64,000 nt of DNA, taken from assembly GCA_041676645.1 (NCBI GenBank), contig JBAYRO010000003.1:1-64000 (forward strand), read 5' to 3'. A program made the translations under genes and the position numbers. Positions 8,467 to 19,628 of the stretch are shown piece by piece. Source of the DNA: JAMLIN01 sp041676645 (GTDB lineage Bacteria; Pseudomonadota; Gammaproteobacteria; Burkholderiales; Burkholderiaceae_E). Positions within the stretch are counted from its first letter, which is position 1, and the number at the start of each line of letters is the position of its first letter. The notes under the pieces are model-generated. The model was given only the letters and a program-made list of their open reading frames with translations, made no database searches and had not been told where the DNA came from.

Positions 8467-10221
8467 TCAGCCGGTTTCGGCCAGGATCCGTCGGATCGCC
8501 GGTTTCATCAGCTTGCCGTTCGGGTTGCGGGGCAGGAGCTCGGCGGCGATGGCGATCCGAACCGGCACCTTGAAGGCGGCCAGGCGGGTGGCGACGAAGG
8601 CCTGCAATTCGGCCTCGGTGGCCTCGGCTCCGGCGCTGAGGGCCACGACGGCCGCCGGCTCCTCGCCGAGCGTGGGATGCTCGACGCCGACCACGGCGGC
8701 ATCCATCACGGCCGGATGCTCGTAGAGGGCCGCTTCGACTTCGGCGCAATAGATGTTCTCGCCGCCGCGGATCAGCATGTCCTTCTTGCGATCGACGATG
8801 TAGAGGTAGCCCTCCTCGTCGACCCGGCCGAGGTCTCCGGTGCGCACCCAGCCATCGACGAAGGTGTCGGCGGTTTCCCGCGGCTTGTTCCAGTAGCCGC
8901 GAACCACATTGGGCCCGCGCGCGAGCACTTCGCCGATCTCGCCCACCGGCAGCGGCTGCCCGAAGTCGTCGGCGATGCGGACATCGCACACCGGCAGTGG
9001 AACCCCGCAGGAATCCGGGCGCAGGGCGTAGTCCTCGGCGCTGGTCGAAGTGAAGGTGGCCGATGTCTCGGTCATTCCCCAGCCGGTGCCGGGGGTCGTG
9101 CCGGCGAACGTGGTCGTGATCCGCCGGACCAGTTCCGAGGCCGCTGGCGCGCCGCCATACGAAATGCTCTCGATGCTGGACAGGTCGTACTGCGCCCGGC
9201 GCGGGTGCTCGAGGATCTGCCAGGCAATGGTAGGCACCCCGCCGGCGGAGTTGATGCGTTCGGATTCGATCAGGGCCATGGCCCGCTCGACGTCCCAGCG
9301 ACGCATGGTCACCAGCTTGCCGCCGTTGTAGAGCGTCGCGCAGAGCACCGCCTGGCAGCCCGTGGTATGGAAGTAGGGGATCGAGAGCAGGGTCGATCGT
9401 TGCGGCCGGGTCGCCGGGTCGGGCAGGGGTTCGCCACGGCGCAGCAGTGCGCGCGCGGCGCTGTAGCCAGCCGACAGGGTGGTACACACCGAGTTGCGAT
9501 GGGTGCCCACGGCGCCCTTGGGTTTGCCGGTCGTGCCGGAGGTGTAGAAGATCGTGGCATCGTCCTCGGGCTCGAGCGGAACATCCGGGACCGTTCCCGC
9601 CGGCAGGCGATGCCATTCCGGGGGCCGGCCGATCAGTTCCTCGAGAACGGCGCAGCGGGGATCGGCCGGCGGGGCTTCGCCGCGGCAGACATGGACCCGT
9701 TCGAGCTCGGTGCAGGCCGGCAGATGCGGCAGGATCCGTTCGAGTCGCTCGGCATCGACCACCGCGAACCTCGCGCCGCAGTCGACCAGGGCGTACTCGA
9801 GTTCGGGGCCGGTCCACCAGGCATTGAGGGGCGTGGCGATGGCGCCGACGATGACGCTGGCGAAGAACGCGACCGGAAACTCCGGCAGGTTGCGCATCGC
9901 GATCGCGACCCGGTCGCCCTTGCGGATGCCGTGGGCGCGCAGTTCGGCGGCAAGCGCCAGGGTGGCGCGCGCGAAGGCCTCGAAGTCGACGCGTTCGTCC
10001 TCATGGACCAGGAAGATCCGGTCGCCATAGGCTCGCCCGGTGACGAACACATCGCGCAGGTTCGCCGGCCCGGCGGTCCAGGCGCGCAGACGCTGGCCGC
10101 GGACTTCCACCTCGGTCATCTCGAACGGGCTTCCCGGGTCGGCCAGCATGGCGGTCGCTTCGTCCATCGAGCGAAACGGGAAGGGGGTGCCGTCGAAATT
10201 GAGCAGGGGCGGGCGATCCAT
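8467..10221 (-). CDS. Acyl-CoA synthetase (AMP-forming, class I adenylate-forming enzyme)
   Basis: A 584-residue cytosolic enzyme that activates a carboxylic acid with ATP to an acyl-AMP and then a CoA thioester. It shows all core motifs in order: the phosphate-binding YTSGTTGKPKGAVGTH, the aromatic/adenine motif GWGMTETSATF, the hinge region GWVRTGDLGRVDEEGY and DRKKDMLIRGGENIY, and the catalytic lysine in NPNGKLMKP. Substrate cannot be fixed; the overall pattern fits long- or medium-chain fatty acid or aromatic acid ligases. It is convergent with the hybrid kinase (18-base gap) and divergent from the peptide ABC operon across a 360-base regulatory region. Confidence 0.88.
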   Translation of the reverse strand: MDRPPLLNFDGTPFPFRSMDEATAMLADPGSPFEMTEVEVRGQRLRAWTAGPANLRDVFVTGRAYGDRIFLVHEDERVDFEAFARATLALAAELRAHGIRKGDRVAIAMRNLPEFPVAFFASVIVGAIATPLNAWWTGPELEYALVDCGARFAVVDAERLERILPHLPACTELERVHVCRGEAPPADPRCAVLEELIGRPPEWHRLPAGTVPDVPLEPEDDATIFYTSGTTGKPKGAVGTHRNSVCTTLSAGYSAARALLRRGEPLPDPATRPQRSTLLSIPYFHTTGCQAVLCATLYNGGKLVTMRRWDVERAMALIESERINSAGGVPTIAWQILEHPRRAQYDLSSIESISYGGAPAASELVRRITTTFAGTTPGTGWGMTETSATFTSTSAEDYALRPDSCGVPLPVCDVRIADDFGQPLPVGEIGEVLARGPNVVRGYWNKPRETADTFVDGWVRTGDLGRVDEEGYLYIVDRKKDMLIRGGENIYCAEVEAALYEHPAVMDAAVVGVEHPTLGEEPAAVVALSAGAEATEAELQAFVATRLAAFKVPVRIAIAAELLPRNPNGKLMKPAIRRILAETG

Positions 10222-10250
10222 GGGGCTTGTCTCCGAGGTCCGGTCAGCAT

Positions 10251-10283
10251 GCCGGATATGTTCGGAAAGATATCAGATCCGGC
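10251..10283. promoter_or_regulatory. Imperfect inverted repeat, candidate operator
   Basis: Seven-base arms GCCGGAT (10251-10257) and ATCCGGC (10277-10283) are perfectly complementary, and a few inner positions also match. It lies about 30 bases upstream of the acyl-CoA synthetase ATG, where a repressor would act. Which protein binds, if any, is not known. Confidence 0.35.
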
Positions 10284-10388
10284 CCGCCGCGGACATGTGG
10301 CGGGTCCTTCGGCAAGCTCGTGTTTCGAAAACTCGGTATGCCCGATTGAACTCTCGGAAATCCCGTAGTTCGCGATCCCGATCAGGTA

Positions 10389-10416
10389 TTGACCGTTCGG
10401 TGTCCGATGTTATTCT
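10389..10416 (+). promoter_or_regulatory. Sigma-70 promoter of the peptide ABC transporter operon
   Basis: -35 TTGACC (10389-10394), a 16-base spacer, and -10 TATTCT (10411-10416). It is the best promoter match in the divergent region and faces the ABC operon. Confidence 0.6.
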
Positions 10417-10581
10417 CCGTCAACCATCGGAGCCGCGAGCCATGGATTCGCACAGGGGCCCGAAAGGAGACAGCAGATCCATGCAGGCACTGGGGATCGG
10501 AATCGAACAAGGGGTATGTTCCCGGAAGCCGCTTTCGCGGGGCGCTGGCGATACCGCCGCTGCGCTCGGAACGAACCCCCG

Positions 10582-11538
10582 ATGAATGCCTACATCGTTC
10601 GCCGCCTGCTGGCGCTCCTGCCCACGCTGTTCTTCGCCAGCCTGATCGTCTTCGCCAGCATCCGCCTGATCCCGGGCGACGTCATCGACCTGATGCTGAG
10701 CCAGAACGACGTCGCGGCCGACCAGTTCTCGCGTGACCAGCTGGTCACCGCGCTGGGCCTGGACAAGCCCATGGTCACCCAGTACTTCGACTGGATCAGC
10801 GGCATTGTCCTGCATGCCGATTTCGGGCAGTCGCTGTGGCACAGCACGCCGGTGCGCGAGCTCCTGCTGCAACGCCTGCCCGTCACCTTCGAGCTCGGCT
10901 TCCTCGCCCTGCTGATCGGGCTCCTGGTCGCGATTCCGGTGGGGGTCTATTCGGCGATTCGCCAGGATACCGCCGGTGACTACATCACCCGCTCGGCGGC
11001 GATCCTCATGCTGGCGGTCCCGAGCTTCTGGCTGGGGACGATGGCGATGGTGCTGCCCTCGATCTGGTGGGGCTGGGCGCCTGATGTGAGCTTCGTGCGC
11101 TTCACCGAGGATCCGGTGCGCAATCTCAAGCAGATGCTCCTGCCGGCCATTATCCTGGGTACGTCCCTGTCGGCGATCACGATGCGCATGATGCGCACCA
11201 TGATGCTCGAGGTGCTGCGCCAGGACTATATCCGCACCGCTTGGGCCAAGGGCCTGGGCGAATGGCTGGTGGTGGTCCGGCATGCGCTGCGCAATGCGCT
11301 GATTCCGGTGATCACCCTCATCGGGCTGATGGCGCCGCTGCTGATCGGCGGCGCCATCATCATCGAGCAGATCTTCGTGATTCCGGGCATGGGGCTGCTC
11401 CTGCTCGATGCGGTCAACCAGCGCGACTACCCGATCATCACCGGCGTGTTCCTCATCGTCGGTATCGCGGTGATGCTGATCAACCTGGTGGTCGACCTGA
11501 CCTACGGTCTGTTCGATCCCAAGGTGAGGACGAGTTGA
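10582..11538 (+). CDS. Oligopeptide/dipeptide-type ABC transporter permease (DppB/OppB-like)
   Basis: A 318-residue inner-membrane permease with about six hydrophobic helices, the first at MNAYIVRRLLALLPTLFF, which is the standard N-terminus of this family. The cytoplasmic EAA loop that docks on the ATPase is seen as RQDYIRTAWAKGLGE. I chose the ATG at 10582 because it gives the normal family start; the frame is open further upstream but that part is not membrane-like. It is the first gene of a five-gene operon; its TGA overlaps the ATG of the second permease by one base. The substrate could be peptides, but nickel, opines or glycosides are also moved by this class. Confidence 0.88.
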   Translation: MNAYIVRRLLALLPTLFFASLIVFASIRLIPGDVIDLMLSQNDVAADQFSRDQLVTALGLDKPMVTQYFDWISGIVLHADFGQSLWHSTPVRELLLQRLPVTFELGFLALLIGLLVAIPVGVYSAIRQDTAGDYITRSAAILMLAVPSFWLGTMAMVLPSIWWGWAPDVSFVRFTEDPVRNLKQMLLPAIILGTSLSAITMRMMRTMMLEVLRQDYIRTAWAKGLGEWLVVVRHALRNALIPVITLIGLMAPLLIGGAIIIEQIFVIPGMGLLLLDAVNQRDYPIITGVFLIVGIAVMLINLVVDLTYGLFDPKVRTS

Positions 11539-12428
11539 TGGCCGCGGTACCGAGCGACATGGTTCCGGCACGGCGCCCGAACGCGTTCCTTGCCTTCGTG
11601 CTCCGCCTGTTCCGCGAGAAACCCCTGGGGGCTTTCGGCGCGATCGTGTTCCTGGTGTTCCTGTTCTGCGGGGTGTTCGCCGACCTGATCGCGCCCTACG
11701 GGATGAACCAGATCAGCCCGATCAACCGGCTCAAGCCGCCGTCATGGCAGTTTCCCTTCGGCACCGACCACCTCGGTCGCGACATGCTCTCGCGCACCAT
11801 CCACGGTGCCCAGCTGTCGGTGATCATCGGGCTCTCGGCGGCGGCGCTCGCCACCGTCATCTCGGTGGTGATCGGCATCGTGAGCGGTTATGCCGGCGGG
11901 CGGACCGACATGGTCACCCAGCGCGGGGTCGACGCCTGGATGAGCTTCCCGGACCTCGTCATCCTGATCGTGGTGGTCTCGGTGCTCGGCCCGGGCATGC
12001 CGCAGATCATCGGCACCCTCGGGCTGCTCTTCGGCATCGCCGGCTCGCGGATCATCCGCAGCGCGGTGATGTCGGTGCGCGAGAACATGTATGTCCATGC
12101 GGCGCAGTCGATCGGCGCATCCACCTGGCGCATCCTGTGGCGGCACATCCTGCCCAACGTGATGGCGCCGGTGATCGTGCTCTTCACCCTGCGCGTTGGC
12201 ACCGTCATCCTGGTGGAATCGGGCCTCGCCTTCCTGGGCCTGGGCGTGCCGCCGCCGGCGCCCACCTGGGGCGGCATGCTCTCGGGCAGCAGCCGTACCT
12301 ACATGTTCCAGGGGCCCTGGCTGGTGATCGTCCCGGGCCTGTGCCTCACCCTGGTCGTGTACGCGACCAATGTCCTTGGCGACGCATTGCGCGACCTGCT
12401 GGATCCGCGCATGCGCGGATCACGATGA
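11538..12428 (+). CDS. Oligopeptide/dipeptide-type ABC transporter permease (DppC/OppC-like)
   Basis: A 296-residue permease, partner of the preceding one. The N-terminal cytoplasmic tail is followed by a helix at about 24-45, then the family signature FPFGTDHLGRDMLSR and five more helices. The EAA loop appears as HAAQSIGASTWRILWRH, and the conserved LGLGVPPPAPTWG region lies near the end. The ATG at 11538 overlaps the upstream stop (TGATG), pointing to translational coupling. It ends with a short basic LLDPRMRGSR tail typical for DppC. Confidence 0.88.
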   Translation: MAAVPSDMVPARRPNAFLAFVLRLFREKPLGAFGAIVFLVFLFCGVFADLIAPYGMNQISPINRLKPPSWQFPFGTDHLGRDMLSRTIHGAQLSVIIGLSAAALATVISVVIGIVSGYAGGRTDMVTQRGVDAWMSFPDLVILIVVVSVLGPGMPQIIGTLGLLFGIAGSRIIRSAVMSVRENMYVHAAQSIGASTWRILWRHILPNVMAPVIVLFTLRVGTVILVESGLAFLGLGVPPPAPTWGGMLSGSSRTYMFQGPWLVIVPGLCLTLVVYATNVLGDALRDLLDPRMRGSR

Positions 12429-12496
12429 TGCTCCGGTCGGCCGCCTGAGCCGTCCGGATGACCTGCCTTCAATCCACAAGAGGAGACGACCAGATC

Positions 12497-14200
12497 ATGG
12501 CGAAGAGAATGTACAAGGGAGCGCTCGGGGTCGCGAGCGCGATGGCCCTGGCGCTTGCCGCTGCGCTGCCCGCGACGGCCCAGGAGAAGCCCCAGTATGG
12601 CGGTACCCTGACGACGACCACGGTGAACCCGACCCTGAGCGTGCTGACCTGGGATCCGGCCGACTGGAACTGGAAGATCAACCAGGACTCGGGCCAGATC
12701 TATGAGCAGCTGTTCGCGGCCGACCTCACCAAGTCCAAGCGTCGCGGCGGCAAGCATTCCTTCTTCGCCGACGCCTGGCTGCCCTCGGATGCGATCCGCG
12801 GCGAGCTCGCCGAATCCTGGGAGTGGAAGGAAGACCCGCTGCGCCTGGAGATCAAGCTGCGCGAAGGCATCATGTTCCCGGCCAAGGAAGGGGTGATGGA
12901 ATCCCGCGAGCTGGTCGCCGATGACGTCGTGTTCAGCTACACCCGGCTCGATACCAGCCCCAAGAAGATCCCCACCTACTTCGACCATATCGAGAAGGTC
13001 GAGGCGACCGACAAGCACACGGTGGTGTTCACCTTCAAGAACTTCTTCTCGGAATGGGACTACCGCTTCGGCTGGGGCTACTACTCGGCGATCTATCCGA
13101 AGGAAGTCGCGGATGCCGGCGCCACCAACTGGAAGAACGTGAACGGCTCGGGGCCCTTCATGCTCACCGACTTCGTGCAGGGCAACTCGGTCACCTACGA
13201 GAAGAATCCGGGCTACTGGGACAAGGTCGAGATCGGTGGCCAGGAGTACCAGCTGCCCTTCGTCGACAAGCTGGTCACCCGCACCATCAAGGACGAATCC
13301 ACCCAGCATGCCGCCCTGCGATCGGGCCAGATCGACATGCTCGAGTCGGTGCGCTGGAGTGCCGTCGAGGAACTGAAGCGGAGCGTGCCGGATCTGCAGT
13401 GGTCGCGCTGGCTCGCGACGACCGGTACCTTCCTGTCGATGCGGGTCGATACCGAGCCCTTCGATGATATCCGGGTGCGGCGCGCGCTCAACATGGCGGT
13501 CAACAAGCAGGAGATCGTCGAGGCCTTCTACAACGGCAACGCGGAGCTCTTCGCCTATCCGCAGCACATCGATTACATCGGCTACTTCGAGCCGCTGGAA
13601 GAGATGCCGGATTCGGTGAAGGAGCTCTTCGAGTACGACCCCGAGAAGGCGAAGAAGCTGCTCGCCGAAGCCGGCTATCCCAAGGGATTCAGCTTCAAGA
13701 CGCAGGTCTGCGCCTGTAACCCGGACCACATGGAGCTGCTGCCGCTGGTGGCCGCCTATCTCGAGCAGGTTGGAGTGAAGATCGAGATCCAGCCGATGGA
13801 GTACGCCGCCTTCCTGTCCGCCATGACCAGCAAGACGCATGCGGCGGGGTACTTCATGAACAACGGCCACACCAACCCCACCACGACGATCCGCAAGAGC
13901 TTCGTGTCGAAGCAGACCTGGAATCCGTCGATGTGGGCCGACCCCGAGATCGATGCGCGGGTCCAGCAGGCCTACGAGGAGCGTGACGAGGCCAAGCGTC
14001 AGGAGATCATCAAGCAGCTGACCCGCGACCTCGTCGACGCAGCGCCCTACATCTGGCTGCCGACCCCCTATCAGTACTCTGCCTGGTGGCCGTGGGTGAA
14101 GAACTATGCCGGCGAACTGCGCGCCGGGGCGGTCCGGCCGGGTCCGATCTACTCGCGCATCTGGATCGACCAGGAGCTCAAGAAGAAGATGGGGCACTGA
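12497..14200 (+). CDS. ABC transporter substrate-binding protein, family 5 (DppA/OppA-like)
   Basis: A 567-residue periplasmic binding protein of SBP_bac_5 type. It begins with a signal peptide (MAKRMYKG, hydrophobic 8-27, cleavage after ATAQ), then the typical GGTLTTTTVNPTLS and the later VRRALNMAVNKQEIVEAFYNG, a hallmark of this family. No lipobox is seen, so it should be soluble. The ATG at 12497 follows an AGGAGACGACC stretch. The gene sits between permeases and ATPases, an order that differs from the A-B-C-D-F order of the E. coli dpp operon. Ligand class cannot be read from sequence. Confidence 0.87.
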   Translation: MAKRMYKGALGVASAMALALAAALPATAQEKPQYGGTLTTTTVNPTLSVLTWDPADWNWKINQDSGQIYEQLFAADLTKSKRRGGKHSFFADAWLPSDAIRGELAESWEWKEDPLRLEIKLREGIMFPAKEGVMESRELVADDVVFSYTRLDTSPKKIPTYFDHIEKVEATDKHTVVFTFKNFFSEWDYRFGWGYYSAIYPKEVADAGATNWKNVNGSGPFMLTDFVQGNSVTYEKNPGYWDKVEIGGQEYQLPFVDKLVTRTIKDESTQHAALRSGQIDMLESVRWSAVEELKRSVPDLQWSRWLATTGTFLSMRVDTEPFDDIRVRRALNMAVNKQEIVEAFYNGNAELFAYPQHIDYIGYFEPLEEMPDSVKELFEYDPEKAKKLLAEAGYPKGFSFKTQVCACNPDHMELLPLVAAYLEQVGVKIEIQPMEYAAFLSAMTSKTHAAGYFMNNGHTNPTTTIRKSFVSKQTWNPSMWADPEIDARVQQAYEERDEAKRQEIIKQLTRDLVDAAPYIWLPTPYQYSAWWPWVKNYAGELRAGAVRPGPIYSRIWIDQELKKKMGH

Positions 14201-14204
14201 GCAC

Positions 14205-16230
<2,026 letters not shown>

Positions 16231-16286
16231 GCTCGCCTTCCGGTACATGCCAGCGCTGCGGCGCTGCAGGACGAAACGGATCGATC

Positions 16287-17594
16287 ATGAGAGCGCCGAC
16301 CTCACGGTGCCAGGCAGTGCAGTCTCCCGCAGCGTCTTCGGTGCCCGGGTGGTCCGAAGCGTCCGGGGCCGATGGGGCGCCGACCGAGCGCTACCTGCGC
16401 AAGCGCGAGGAGATCCTGGCGGCGGCGGCCCTGACCTTCAATGAGCTCGGCATCGGCGGCGGCACCCTGGCCGGGATTGCGGAACGGGTCGGCCTTGCCA
16501 CCAACAGCGTCACCTATTACTACGGACGCAAGCAGGACCTGGTGTCGGCCTGCTTCCTGCGTTCGATCTCGGCACAGGTCGAATGCATTCGCCGCGCCGC
16601 CACCCAGCCGACGGTCGCCGCTCGCATCGAAGCCTGCGTGGTCGGCCAGGCGGCGCTGCTGGCCGATATCGCGACCGGCCTGCGCCCGCCGCTGGTGGTG
16701 TTCAGTGAACTGCGCACGCTCGAAGGGAAGGTGGGGGCCGAGGTGCTGGGTGCGTATGTCGGCATGTTCCGTGAGATTCGCGGCTTGCTGATCGGCCCCG
16801 AGACCGCTGCGCTGAGTCGGGCGGATCTCAATGCGCGCGCCCACATGCTGCTGTCGGCCATCCATATCCTGCGCGTCTGGATCACGCGGGCCGAGCCCGA
16901 CCAGTATGTGCGTATCGGGGTTCGCGCCGCCGACATCCTGCTCCGGGGCATGGGTTCGCCCGCCTCGCGCTGGCCCGTGGGCGACGGCCCCGGGAGCGAC
17001 TGGGCCCTGGTCGATGGACTCGATACGCCGGGTGACCGATTCCTGCAGGCAGCCACCCACCTGTTGAACGAGAAGGGCTACCGGGGGGCTTCGGTGAACC
17101 GGATCTCGGCCCGGCTGAACGTGACCAAGGGTTCGTTCTACCACCATATCGAGGACAAGGACGCCCTGATCCTTGCCTGCTTCGAACGGACCCTGACGGC
17201 GATCCGGCGGGCGGCCACCGAGGCGCAGGCGCTGACCGCCCCGGGCTGGGACCAGGCCTGCGCCATGGCGCGCTCACTCGCGTGCATGCAGGTATCCGGA
17301 AAGGGGCCCCTGCTGCGCATCGGCGCACTCGGGGCGCTGCCGGCCTTCGATGGCCGGGCGCAGGCCTACCATCGGATGTTCCAGCAGATCGAACGGATCC
17401 GGGACCTGATCGTCGCCGGAATGATGGACGGTTCGATCCGTCCCCTCGATTCGGGCATCGCGGCGCACCTGCTGGGCGGCAGCATCAACGTGATTGCCGA
17501 GCTTCATCACTGGGTGGCCATCACCGACCGCGACCGGCTCGTGGACCTGTACCTGAAGCCCGTCTTCGAAGGCCTGCTGGCGCCGCCCGCCTGA
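16287..17594 (+). CDS. Tandem (double) TetR/AcrR-family transcriptional regulator
   Basis: A 435-residue protein containing two complete TetR DNA-binding domains in one chain. The first helix-turn-helix spans about 40-88 (TLAGIAERVGLATNSVTYYYGRK) with a ligand-domain-like helical region to about 225. The second spans about 250-298 (SVNRISARLNVTKGSFYHHI) with its own helical domain to the end. Ordinary TetR proteins are about 190-220 residues and dimerise, so this looks like a covalently fused pair. The first 35 residues are low-complexity. It follows the ABC operon by 56 bases and may be its last gene; it is convergent with the DMT exporter (stops abut). Target genes are not known; the ABC operon or acyl-CoA synthetase are candidates by position. 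Confidence 0.85.
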   Translation: MRAPTSRCQAVQSPAASSVPGWSEASGADGAPTERYLRKREEILAAAALTFNELGIGGGTLAGIAERVGLATNSVTYYYGRKQDLVSACFLRSISAQVECIRRAATQPTVAARIEACVVGQAALLADIATGLRPPLVVFSELRTLEGKVGAEVLGAYVGMFREIRGLLIGPETAALSRADLNARAHMLLSAIHILRVWITRAEPDQYVRIGVRAADILLRGMGSPASRWPVGDGPGSDWALVDGLDTPGDRFLQAATHLLNEKGYRGASVNRISARLNVTKGSFYHHIEDKDALILACFERTLTAIRRAATEAQALTAPGWDQACAMARSLACMQVSGKGPLLRIGALGALPAFDGRAQAYHRMFQQIERIRDLIVAGMMDGSIRPLDSGIAAHLLGGSINVIAELHHWVAITDRDRLVDLYLKPVFEGLLAPPA

Positions 17595-18539
17595 TCAGGC
17601 AGCGCGGCGCCACTGCATGTACAGCACGCCTCCAAGCACGATGGCGCCGCCGATGATCTGCTGCGTCGTCGGAAAGATGCCGTAGAGCATCGAGACGAGG
17701 ACCGCGAAGACCGGCACCATGTTCTGCCAGAGCGAGCCCGCCGCGAGGCCAGCCCGTTGCACGCCCATGTTCCAGCTGTAGATTGCCAGTCCCGTCGCGA
17801 AGGTGGCGGTGACGAGCAGCAGGGTGAGCGCCTCGGCGTCGGGATCGAGCCGCGGCGCCGAAACGATGCCCGTGCCCCAGGCGAGCAGCCAGGCGATGAC
17901 GAGCCAGGGCAGCGAGGCGAGGGTGGCCACGTAGGTGCGGCGCAACTGGACGGTGTCGGGCGGAAACCAGCGCTGCGAGCCGATCGAGTAGGTGTTCCAG
18001 CACATGAAGGCGAGCACGATCAGCAGTTCGCCGCCACCGAAGCCGAAGCCCGCGCCGGACACGCCGGGGCGGCCCTGGACCGCGATCCAGGCGCCGATGC
18101 AGGTCAGTATCGCGGCCGGCGCGAAGCCGCGCTCGAGCCGTGCTCCGGTGAGCACCCGCAGGACCACGGCGGCGTAGACCGGGGCGCCGGCCATGACCGC
18201 CGCGGCGGTGATCGGGTTCGAGTACTGCAGGCCCAGGTTGTAGGAGACGAAGAAGGCCGCCAGCGGCAATGCCAGCACCAGGGCCCGGCCCGTCATGATC
18301 GGCCAGGCGAGCTCGCGCGCCCCACGCGTGAGGACGACCAGCAGGGCGAGCACCATGCCTGCGATCAGGATGCGCGCCGGCGCCAGGAACCAGGCATCCC
18401 AGGTCGCGAACAGGCGCGTCGTCATCGGCACGTTCATGCCCCAGAAGAATGCCGAGAAGACGAAGAAGGCGGTGCCGAGGATCCAGGCTTGCCGGGGGTC
18501 GCCCGCGCCAGGGCGCTCCAACGGGCCGGCGGCGCTCAC
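17595..18539 (-). CDS. DMT-superfamily transporter (EamA family)
   Basis: A 314-residue inner-membrane protein with about ten hydrophobic helices in two EamA repeats (about 22-150 and 165-310). Features include FFWGMNVPMTTRLF in the first helix region and IGGAIVLGGVLYMQW at the end, characteristic of EamA drug/metabolite transporters. Substrate unknown; members export amino acids or small metabolites. The start overlaps the stop of the upstream isomerase gene by four bases, so the two are one transcription unit. Confidence 0.85.
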   Translation of the reverse strand: MSAAGPLERPGAGDPRQAWILGTAFFVFSAFFWGMNVPMTTRLFATWDAWFLAPARILIAGMVLALLVVLTRGARELAWPIMTGRALVLALPLAAFFVSYNLGLQYSNPITAAAVMAGAPVYAAVVLRVLTGARLERGFAPAAILTCIGAWIAVQGRPGVSGAGFGFGGGELLIVLAFMCWNTYSIGSQRWFPPDTVQLRRTYVATLASLPWLVIAWLLAWGTGIVSAPRLDPDAEALTLLLVTATFATGLAIYSWNMGVQRAGLAAGSLWQNMVPVFAVLVSMLYGIFPTTQQIIGGAIVLGGVLYMQWRRAA

Positions 18540-19177
18540 CGGGAGCCGTCGTTGCGCAGCAGTGCTGCCTCGACCAGCGGCAGGGCGTCATTGCCGAAGT
18601 ACATGTCATGGCCATCGACGAACATCGTCGGCGAGCCGAAGCCGCCCCGGCCGATCAGTTCGTCGGTGTTCGATCGCAGTCCCGCGCGTGCCTGTTCGCC
18701 GCCGGCGCGCTCGAGCATGTCGCGCGGATCGAGTCCGCTGGCCTTGCAGATGTCGATGAAGGCCGCTTCGCTCGAGATATCGACATCGGACTTCCAGTAG
18801 GCCTCGAACGCCGCCCTGGCGAAAGCCGGCATCGCCGGATCGTCCTGGAGGGCGACGCAGGCGCGCATGACCCGCACGCTGTTGACCGGGAACACGCTGG
18901 GCGGAAAGCGGATCTCGATGCCGGCGAGCCGCGCCCAGTCGCCGATGCTCTTGACCATGTAGGCATGCTTGGCCGGTACCGGGTGTTCCCGCGAGGCATA
19001 CACGGTGGGATTGATGGTGTTGAAGATGCCACCGACCAGGATGGGGCGCCAGCGGATCTCGACGCCGGCGCGGGCGGCGACCGCCGGCAGGTTGTGGAAG
19101 CAGAGGTAGGTCCAGGGGCTCGAGATGTCGAAGAAGCATTCGAGCCGATGGTCGCCGGCGGGTTTTCGCGAATCCAT
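18536..19177 (-). CDS. DsbA-like 2-hydroxychromene-2-carboxylate isomerase family protein
   Basis: A 213-residue thioredoxin-fold protein of the kappa-class GST / HCCA isomerase group. The N-terminal FFDISSPWTYLCFHNLP carries the active serine position (SSPW) in place of a CxxC pair, and the C-terminal GGFGSPTMFVDGHDMYFGND matches the family cis-proline and end. Classical members isomerise 2-hydroxychromene-2-carboxylate in naphthalene degradation using glutathione, but most homologues act on unknown substrates. I chose the ATG at 19177; an earlier start at 19225 adds a low-complexity stretch. It is coupled to the DMT exporter downstream. Confidence 0.82.
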   Translation of the reverse strand: MDSRKPAGDHRLECFFDISSPWTYLCFHNLPAVAARAGVEIRWRPILVGGIFNTINPTVYASREHPVPAKHAYMVKSIGDWARLAGIEIRFPPSVFPVNSVRVMRACVALQDDPAMPAFARAAFEAYWKSDVDISSEAAFIDICKASGLDPRDMLERAGGEQARAGLRSNTDELIGRGGFGSPTMFVDGHDMYFGNDALPLVEAALLRNDGSR

Positions 19178-19628
19178 GGTGGAGCACCTTGCGGGAGATG
19201 AGGCGGACGGGGGCGGCCCGGCCATTCATGGTGTCCAAGCGTACCACCGGGGGCTCGGTCGGGTGGCGGATGCCAGCGGCGGGCAGGTCGCCTGTGCCAG
19301 GCCGCCTGTGTCGTGGGAGCCCGGCGCCGATGCATGACGACGGCCAGCCGAAAGCGCTTGTCGTGGCGATGGTTTTCTTGCGTTGCAACAAGCCGCCGTG
19401 GCTCGTCGCGGTGAACGGCTTTCAGGCTCGCCCGGTGGATCCGGGAGGCTCGTCGACCGGGCGACCAGCCTTCGTCCGGCCGGCGGGGCGACGCGTCGCG
19501 GCCAGGTCGGCCGTCGTTCCGAATTCGGCCGCTCGGCTTGCTGTGTGGAGGTATCGGGACAATTTGGAGTAGCCCGATGGGCCGCGCCCGGTATCGGCCT
19601 GTGGCAGGTTCCGGACGCGGCGGCCGAC
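19178..19628. other. 451-base stretch with no recognisable gene
   Basis: Open frames exist here because of the high GC content, but none has a family-like sequence or a ribosome-binding site. Some of it is lower in GC (around 19370-19400 and 19555-19575). I see no tRNA, repeat family or clear terminator. It probably holds the promoter of the leftward isomerase-exporter pair and the end of the response-regulator transcript. Confidence 0.45.

Larger units (their letters stand above)
10222..10581 (+). other. Divergent regulatory region between acyl-CoA synthetase and ABC operon
   Basis: No convincing gene. It is less GC-rich than its neighbours in places. It holds an imperfect dyad at 10251-10283 and a good sigma-70 promoter at 10389-10416 for the rightward ABC operon, leaving an untranslated leader of about 155 bases before the ATG at 10582. 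Confidence 0.6.

Noticed and set aside
19189..19572. A possible 127-residue protein in the gap before the response regulator
   Set aside because: No ribosome-binding site, no family similarity, Arg/Pro-rich composition typical of out-of-frame GC-rich DNA.
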